Shown here: piece after piece, positions 22,757 through 25,464 of the stretch
Layout: every line of letters starts with the position of its first letter
Position numbering within the stretch: position 1 is the first letter of the stretch
DNA from: a virus
Reading direction: 5' to 3' (one strand)
IMG/VR virus record: IMGVR_UViG_3300042905_000822
Coordinates: 1-25,464 of that record
DNA length: 25,464 bases
Position numbers and translations under genes: made by a program
The notes under the pieces: model-generated
The model's database searches: none
Told to the model about the DNA's origin: nothing
What the model saw: only the letters and a program-made list of their open reading frames with translations

Positions 22757-22983
22757 TTACTTCCCCATCTAAGGTTATGTTGCTCTGGTTTGATCTTGCG
22801 ATCTTTCAATCGGTGCCTTGACTGCGTCAGTGTCGGCATGGTCATGCCGGGTTCCGCCGTCTCGCAGGAGACGAACGACTTGAGGCACTTAGGGCACATG
22901 CGCCTGCGCCAGACCTGCCCGTCCAGTGGGCGGCTTTCCAGCACCGTCGCTTTGCCTTCCTTGTTGCAGTGCGGACATCTCAC
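22753..22983 (-). CDS. NrdR-like zinc-ribbon protein without ATP-cone, 76 aa, GTG start
   Basis: The start is GTG 22983, with GGAGG at 22994-22998. Residues 1-43 match the zinc ribbon of NrdR: C3-x2-C6, V(L)ESRPLDG, WRRRMCPKC (C30, C33), SFVSCE. Bacterial NrdR is about 150 aa and adds an ATP-cone. Here the ATP-cone is absent and replaced by a basic tail (TQSRHRLKDRKIKPEQHNLRW). It could be a stand-alone DNA-binding module that competes with or mimics host NrdR at ribonucleotide reductase promoters, raising dNTP supply. This is an inference. Its 5' end overlaps the preceding gene by 95 nt in another frame. Confidence 0.85.
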   Translation of the reverse strand: MRCPHCNKEGKATVLESRPLDGQVWRRRMCPKCLKSFVSCETAEPGMTMPTLTQSRHRLKDRKIKPEQHNLRWGSK

Positions 22984-23284
22984 GGTTCTTCATCCTCCGT
23001 CGTGCAGACCGTTGGGTCGAGGTCATCCTCGGCGGGCGCTTGGCGTCGTAGAGTGGACTGCCCCACCCCCACACGGCGATTGTGTAGCGGCCCATGGTGT
23101 CCTGGCGCCACAGCGCTACGCGGACCAGCTGCCGGTTGCGCAGGGCGCGGATGAACTTGCGCGTGGTGTTGGCCGCCAGCCCCGAGATCTCGTGAAGCTC
23201 TTTCGGCGTGCCGCCCGTGCGGACCAGGGCCTCGACCACCGCCGCGTAGGCTGTGGTGTTACTGAGGTGTGTGTTTAGGGCCAT
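22889..23284 (-). CDS. Winged-helix DNA-binding phage protein, 131 aa
   Basis: The N-terminal half (about 10-75) looks like a winged helix: helix AYAAVVEALVRTGG, HTH TPKELHEISGLAANTTRKFI, then RALRNRQLVRVALWR and a wing-like RYTIAVWGWG. A basic middle (85-105) could contact DNA. The last ~30 residues are Gln/Gly/Pro-rich and overlap the first 95 nt of the zinc-ribbon gene in a different frame. This overlap is long for this phage, so either the stop is real and the tail is expendable, or the C-terminus is a recent extension. The gene could regulate the early operon. Its start lies inside the 3' end of the gene before it. Confidence 0.72.
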   Translation of the reverse strand: MALNTHLSNTTAYAAVVEALVRTGGTPKELHEISGLAANTTRKFIRALRNRQLVRVALWRQDTMGRYTIAVWGWGSPLYDAKRPPRMTSTQRSARRRMKNREMSALQQGRQSDGAGKPPTGRAGLAQAHVP

Positions 23285-23462
23285 TGGTTGTTTCCTTGGT
23301 CAGCTTGGAAATACAGGGTTTGTCAAGTACCCACGAGCCGATCCAAACAGAGCGGACTGCGTCAGGATGCAGCGGGCTGACCTTGATATTTCTCAGGCAG
23401 TCCTCGCATTCGGGCTTGTGTGCCCCGGCGCAACGGGCCACATCATTGGGTAGGTAGTTCAT
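23259..23462 (-). CDS. Small Cys-rich phage protein, possible zinc finger, 67 aa
   Basis: Starting at ATG 23462, with AAGGAA upstream and an ATGA overlap to the gene before, the protein reads MNYLPNDVARCAGAHKPECE then DCLRN. That gives C11, C19, C22 plus H15, a plausible zinc site. I recall small phage proteins of the pattern N-D-V-A-R-C-x-G...C-x-x-C-x-R near the early region. The C-terminal half (WIGSWVLDKPCISKL) has another Cys. Function is unknown. Confidence 0.75.
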   Translation of the reverse strand: MNYLPNDVARCAGAHKPECEDCLRNIKVSPLHPDAVRSVWIGSWVLDKPCISKLTKETTNGPKHTPQ

Positions 23463-23713
23463 GGCATGTTCCTTCCGACCCGGTGCGCCAAATCCGACTT
23501 TAGGTAGCCCGCGAAGAAAGCCTCTGCGATCTCCCAAGACGGGAAGCGTTCAAGGCACACGTCCTTTGCAAACACCGTGTTGTCAGGTGCAGCGTACAGA
23601 TAGATTTCCCCGGCGACGAAGTGGTTGCCAGCCTCTCGCAGCTCGAACCCGCACTCCTTGGCGAGCCGGAAGCAGTTGTCGATCTTTATCTTGATGGCGA
23701 ATGGTCCGTTCAT
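23459..23713 (-). CDS. Hypothetical phage early protein, 84 aa
   Basis: I do not recognise it. It is a mixed alpha/beta-looking protein with beta-like segments (FAIKIKIDN, FVAGEIYLYAA) and an aromatic helix (SWEIAEAFFAGYLKSDL). It overlaps both neighbours by ATGA, which supports its reality. No catalytic or metal-binding motif is visible. As an early-position gene it may be a host-takeover or moron-like protein. Confidence 0.7.
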   Translation of the reverse strand: MNGPFAIKIKIDNCFRLAKECGFELREAGNHFVAGEIYLYAAPDNTVFAKDVCLERFPSWEIAEAFFAGYLKSDLAHRVGRNMP

Positions 23714-24027
23714 GTCATGTTCCTCCCGATCTCAGCCGCAGCCCTAACGATGGCGCGGCGGGTGGCGGCGTAGGGATCGCCCTTTTCGCTGGTGCAGACA
23801 GAACACCCACCTATTGCGGAGGCTGCGTGGGCCGATACCTCGTATACCTTCAACTCCATTTGCAACTTCACCGCCAGCCGCAGCGCATCGCCGTCGTCCC
23901 TCAACGGATTCCAAACTGCCCAATACTCCCCATTGCGGCGAGCGTAGGCGTCCTTGTGCGAGTGGTGCCACTTCAGTTCAATCCCCGCCGCCTTCGCAGC
24001 GAGTTCCAGCATTTCTCTGTCAGTCAT
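23710..24027 (-). CDS. Conserved small phage protein, ABA-sandwich-like, 105 aa
   Basis: The preferred start is ATG 24027, one nt after the previous stop. The sequence opens with DREMLELAAKAAGIELKW, then EYWAVWNPLRDDGDALRLAV and KLQMELKVYEV. I recall the 'AAKAAG...WNPL-x-DDGDALRLAVKL' pattern as a frequent prophage and phage family, some members of which are called phage ABA-sandwich domain proteins. The C-terminal half holds CSVCTS and RAIVRAAAEIGRN. Function is unknown; it is probably an accessory early protein. Confidence 0.75.
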   Translation of the reverse strand: MTDREMLELAAKAAGIELKWHHSHKDAYARRNGEYWAVWNPLRDDGDALRLAVKLQMELKVYEVSAHAASAIGGCSVCTSEKGDPYAATRRAIVRAAAEIGRNMT

Positions 24028-24028
24028 G

Positions 24029-24196
24029 TCAACCCCGCCATTCCAGCCCTGCACGCGCCTTGGCATACGCTTCGCATATCGCTTTGCTGAACCGCACCTG
24101 AGTAGCCCGCACGGCTTCCCACCTCCTGCGCTGTCTTGCGGCGTAGACGTACCAGGGATACAGGCGGTCTTTGATCCTGCGGATGCGGCGTCTCAT
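24029..24196 (-). CDS. Short Arg-rich phage protein, 55 aa
   Basis: Translated from ATG 24196 (ATGA overlap with the gene before), this 55-aa protein has 14 arginines: RRRIRRIKDR, then YPWYVYAARQRRRWEAVRAT and a helical end EAYAKARAGLEWRG. It is too short for most annotation cut-offs, but its start is coupled and its stop lies one nt from the next start. High Arg plus Trp/Tyr content suggests nucleic-acid or membrane binding. An alternative frame (24024-24284) over this region looks like a shadow. Confidence 0.65.
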   Translation of the reverse strand: MRRRIRRIKDRLYPWYVYAARQRRRWEAVRATQVRFSKAICEAYAKARAGLEWRG

Positions 24197-24573
24197 TTGT
24201 TCCTCGCTCTGATTTCTGCTGCGCACTTTTGCGCGATGCCCTCAATACTGGCGTGCTGGTCGCAGATGTCGGCACACGCCTCACGCTCCGCCTTCATCTT
24301 CTCGGCAATCTGCGTGCCAAGGTGGTCCAGCAGATCCTCTATCGTGTCGCCGTGGCCAGTGGCGTATCCGCAGTTGCGCATCCATGCGGCAACCTTTTCG
24401 CGTTGGGCTGCGGCACCGGACTCGTAGGCTAGCCGGAAGAAGCGCTCAAGCCTCTGCAACTCGGCCAGTTCTTGGTCCGTCAGCGCCCCCTCTCTGCCGT
24501 CGTATATGTGCAGCAAAACTGCACTACGCAATCCAACCACCCGCGCCAGCTTGAGGATGTCTTCTTGGGTCAT
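24193..24573 (-). CDS. Hypothetical phage protein with central helices, 126 aa
   Basis: It starts with MTQEDILKLARVVGL and continues as amphipathic helices (DQELAELQRLERFFRLAYES; AAQREKVAAWMRNCG; DTIEDLLDHLGTQIAEKM), ending with Cys-containing repeats (EACADICDQHASIEG; QKCAAEIRARNK). GGAGAGGAG precedes the ATG. Proteins beginning 'MTREDI(L)xxAR' followed by 'LxRFxxL' are frequent accessory genes of beta-proteobacterial phages, as far as I recall. The function is unknown. Confidence 0.75.
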   Translation of the reverse strand: MTQEDILKLARVVGLRSAVLLHIYDGREGALTDQELAELQRLERFFRLAYESGAAAQREKVAAWMRNCGYATGHGDTIEDLLDHLGTQIAEKMKAEREACADICDQHASIEGIAQKCAAEIRARNK

Positions 24574-24797
24574 GTCCTACTCCTCTCCGGCCATGATGCG
24601 GGCCGGTCGGTCCATTCAATGTCGTTCAAAAAAGTTTCGACATATGCAGATTCTGCCGCTTCCTCGGCTGTCATCCTGATATGCACCGGCTGGCTCCATT
24701 TCCTACCATTCCACCACCGCAGAATATCGGAATTACGGCGGCGACTCGCCGGCCACCAACCGACAGAAGGCGGCGGTCCTTTGTGCCATGTGGTCAT
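24570..24797 (-). CDS. Hypothetical Trp-rich phage protein, 75 aa
   Basis: I chose ATG 24797, which follows AGGAGG and overlaps the 27-aa gene's stop by ATGA; an open frame extends further upstream but would swallow that small gene. The protein is Trp-rich (TTWHKGPPPSVGWWPASRRR, WNGRKWSQPV) with about seven tryptophans. Its middle, GWWPASRRRNSDILRWWNGRKW, suggests a small WW- or SH3-like fold, as in phage proteins that read 'P-S-x-G-W-W-P-A-S...WR-W-W'. Function is unknown. Confidence 0.72.
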   Translation of the reverse strand: MTTWHKGPPPSVGWWPASRRRNSDILRWWNGRKWSQPVHIRMTAEEAAESAYVETFLNDIEWTDRPASWPERSRT

Positions 24798-24877
24798 GTC
24801 TTCCTCCTGATCCACCGCCACAGCGGCAGCAGTGCTAGTCCGTTGGCGAATCCGCGCAGAAAGGCGCGGAGTTTCAT
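24794..24877 (-). CDS. 27-aa micro-protein with hydrophobic centre and basic ends
   Basis: An ATG at 24877 opens a 27-codon frame ending TGA 24794-24796. Read across the peptide it has basic ends (MKLRAFLR, WIRRKT) around a small hydrophobic centre (GFANGLALLPLWRW). It overlaps its upstream neighbour's stop (24874-24877) and its downstream neighbour's start (24794-24797) by exactly 4 nt each, and AGAGGAA precedes it. Such tight tiling is hard to explain by chance. It could be a short membrane-binding peptide. Confidence 0.6.
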   Translation of the reverse strand: MKLRAFLRGFANGLALLPLWRWIRRKT

Positions 24878-25077
24878 GTCTTGTTCCTCTCCGCCAGCAT
24901 GGCGTTGGCAATGATGTAAGCATCCCGCGCCCTTTCAGCCCCAGACATCTCTATCCGAGTCAGCAGTGCTTGCATCGCCATCGCCGCGAAGTAATCGCGC
25001 AGGGTCATGCCTTGGAAGTTAGCCATTCCGTTGGAATCACACCAAAACGGAAACGCCGGTCCTCCGGTGTCTTTCAT
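24874..25077 (-). CDS. Conserved phage protein of the GGPAFP...TLRDYFAA type, 67 aa
   Basis: It contains GGPAFPFW (5-12), then GMTLRDYFAAMAMQALLTR and a helical C-terminus with YIIANAMLAERN. I recall 'GGPAFP...G-x-T-L-R-D-Y-F-A-A-x-A-M' as a very widespread phage and prophage family of unknown function. The start overlaps the previous stop by ATGA. It is well supported as a gene; its role is not known. Confidence 0.88.
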   Translation of the reverse strand: MKDTGGPAFPFWCDSNGMANFQGMTLRDYFAAMAMQALLTRIEMSGAERARDAYIIANAMLAERNKT

Positions 25078-25445
25078 GCGTTCTTCTCCTTCAGTGCGGC
25101 CTCGATGGCGCGGGCGAATTCAAGTATTTCAGCATCGCTGCGCGGCTCGTTATACAGCGGATAGATTTCTTCATTCGTCAACGACCGCCACTCGCGGCGG
25201 GGTGGTTCGGCATACATGGCCATCTGGCGCTCAGGCGATTTCTGCTTTACAAGGCGCGTAGTGATGATCCCGCGAGGATGTTCAGCCAACCACGCAATGG
25301 ACGCCTCATCTACCCACGCCACCGGCTCCTGCTCCTGCTGCGCCAGCGCGGCGCGGAGGGCGCGGGCGTAGTGCTTCAGGTCTCCCAGATCGCCGTTCTC
25401 GTAGTCGCTCACAAACTGCTGTGCGGTTTCTCTCAGGTCAGTCAT
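25074..25445 (-). CDS. Hypothetical phage protein with EPVAW...EWRSLTNEEI repeats, 123 aa
   Basis: It starts MTDLRETAQQFVSDYENGDL with helical content, then has EPVAWVDEASIAWL, MYAEPPRREWRSLTNEEIY and a C-terminal helix DAEILEFARAIEAALKEKN. The 'EPVAW' and 'Y-x-x-PP-x-x-EWRxLTxEEI' segments are common building blocks of phage proteins of unknown function. Its start is preceded by AGGGATGAAAG. It is the first complete gene of the visible operon. Confidence 0.8.
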   Translation of the reverse strand: MTDLRETAQQFVSDYENGDLGDLKHYARALRAALAQQEQEPVAWVDEASIAWLAEHPRGIITTRLVKQKSPERQMAMYAEPPRREWRSLTNEEIYPLYNEPRSDAEILEFARAIEAALKEKNA

Positions 25446-25464
25446 CTTTCATCCCTTGCAGTTT
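25442..25464 (-). CDS. Possible 3' end of an upstream gene (window edge)
   Basis: A frame entering from the right edge ends in TGA at 25442-25444, overlapping the next start as ATGA, exactly the join used elsewhere in this operon. Only seven codons are visible, so no identity can be given. A second frame stopping at 25438 is also possible. Confidence 0.35.

Noticed and set aside
24024-24284. 86-aa minus-strand frame overlapping the Arg-rich protein
   Set aside because: It ignores the coupled ATGA start at 24196 and has an unstructured Ser/Arg/Gln composition.

Overview
This window is a GC-rich stretch of a double-stranded DNA tailed-phage genome, most likely a podovirus-like phage of a proteobacterium. 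The evidence is compact phage-type gene families, no host housekeeping genes, and two opposing transcription units that meet at one point. The host class is an inference from composition and gene style. No rRNA, tRNA, CRISPR array, insertion sequence, integrase, terminase, capsid, portal or lysis gene is visible, so those functions must lie outside the window if the phage has them.

Left part (1-12105, + strand): virion genes. The tail end of a protein resembling a head-tail stabilisation protein is followed by a 462-aa structural protein. Three medium-sized Gly/Ala-rich or helical proteins follow (295, 231 and 275 aa), then a 530-aa Ala-rich helical protein, then a giant 2172-aa protein. The order of several helical or hydrophobic proteins ending in a giant one is what internal virion (DNA-ejection) modules look like. 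The giant protein carries a HExxH zinc-protease motif at residues 1015-1019, Pro/Ala-rich linkers and a C-terminal region resembling the LPD38 domain of phage polyvalent proteins. It is the most intriguing gene here.

Junction (12106-12183): a strong GC hairpin with a UUCG loop followed by a T-run on the minus strand, which fits an intrinsic terminator for the leftward operon.

Right part (12184-25464, - strand, read right to left): the early and replication operon. It opens with eight or more small accessory genes (25445 down to 23259), nearly all joined by 4-nt ATGA overlaps, including a 27-aa micro-gene. Then come a winged-helix protein, a zinc-ribbon protein, a DUF3310 protein, a VRR-NUC nuclease, a family A DNA polymerase with 3'-5' exonuclease, a small helical protein, a Cas4/RecB-like PD-(D/E)XK nuclease with four candidate iron-sulfur cysteines, a short HNH-like protein, a DEDDh exonuclease, a SNF2-type helicase, a helical protein, a probable single-stranded DNA-binding protein with a Pro/Ala linker and acidic tail, a small HTH protein, a primase-helicase fusion, and a final small conserved protein. 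Together these could make a nearly self-contained replication and recombination system: priming and unwinding (primase-helicase), synthesis (polymerase), ssDNA coating (SSB candidate), strand remodelling (SNF2 helicase) and end processing (exonuclease, PD-(D/E)XK and VRR-NUC nucleases).
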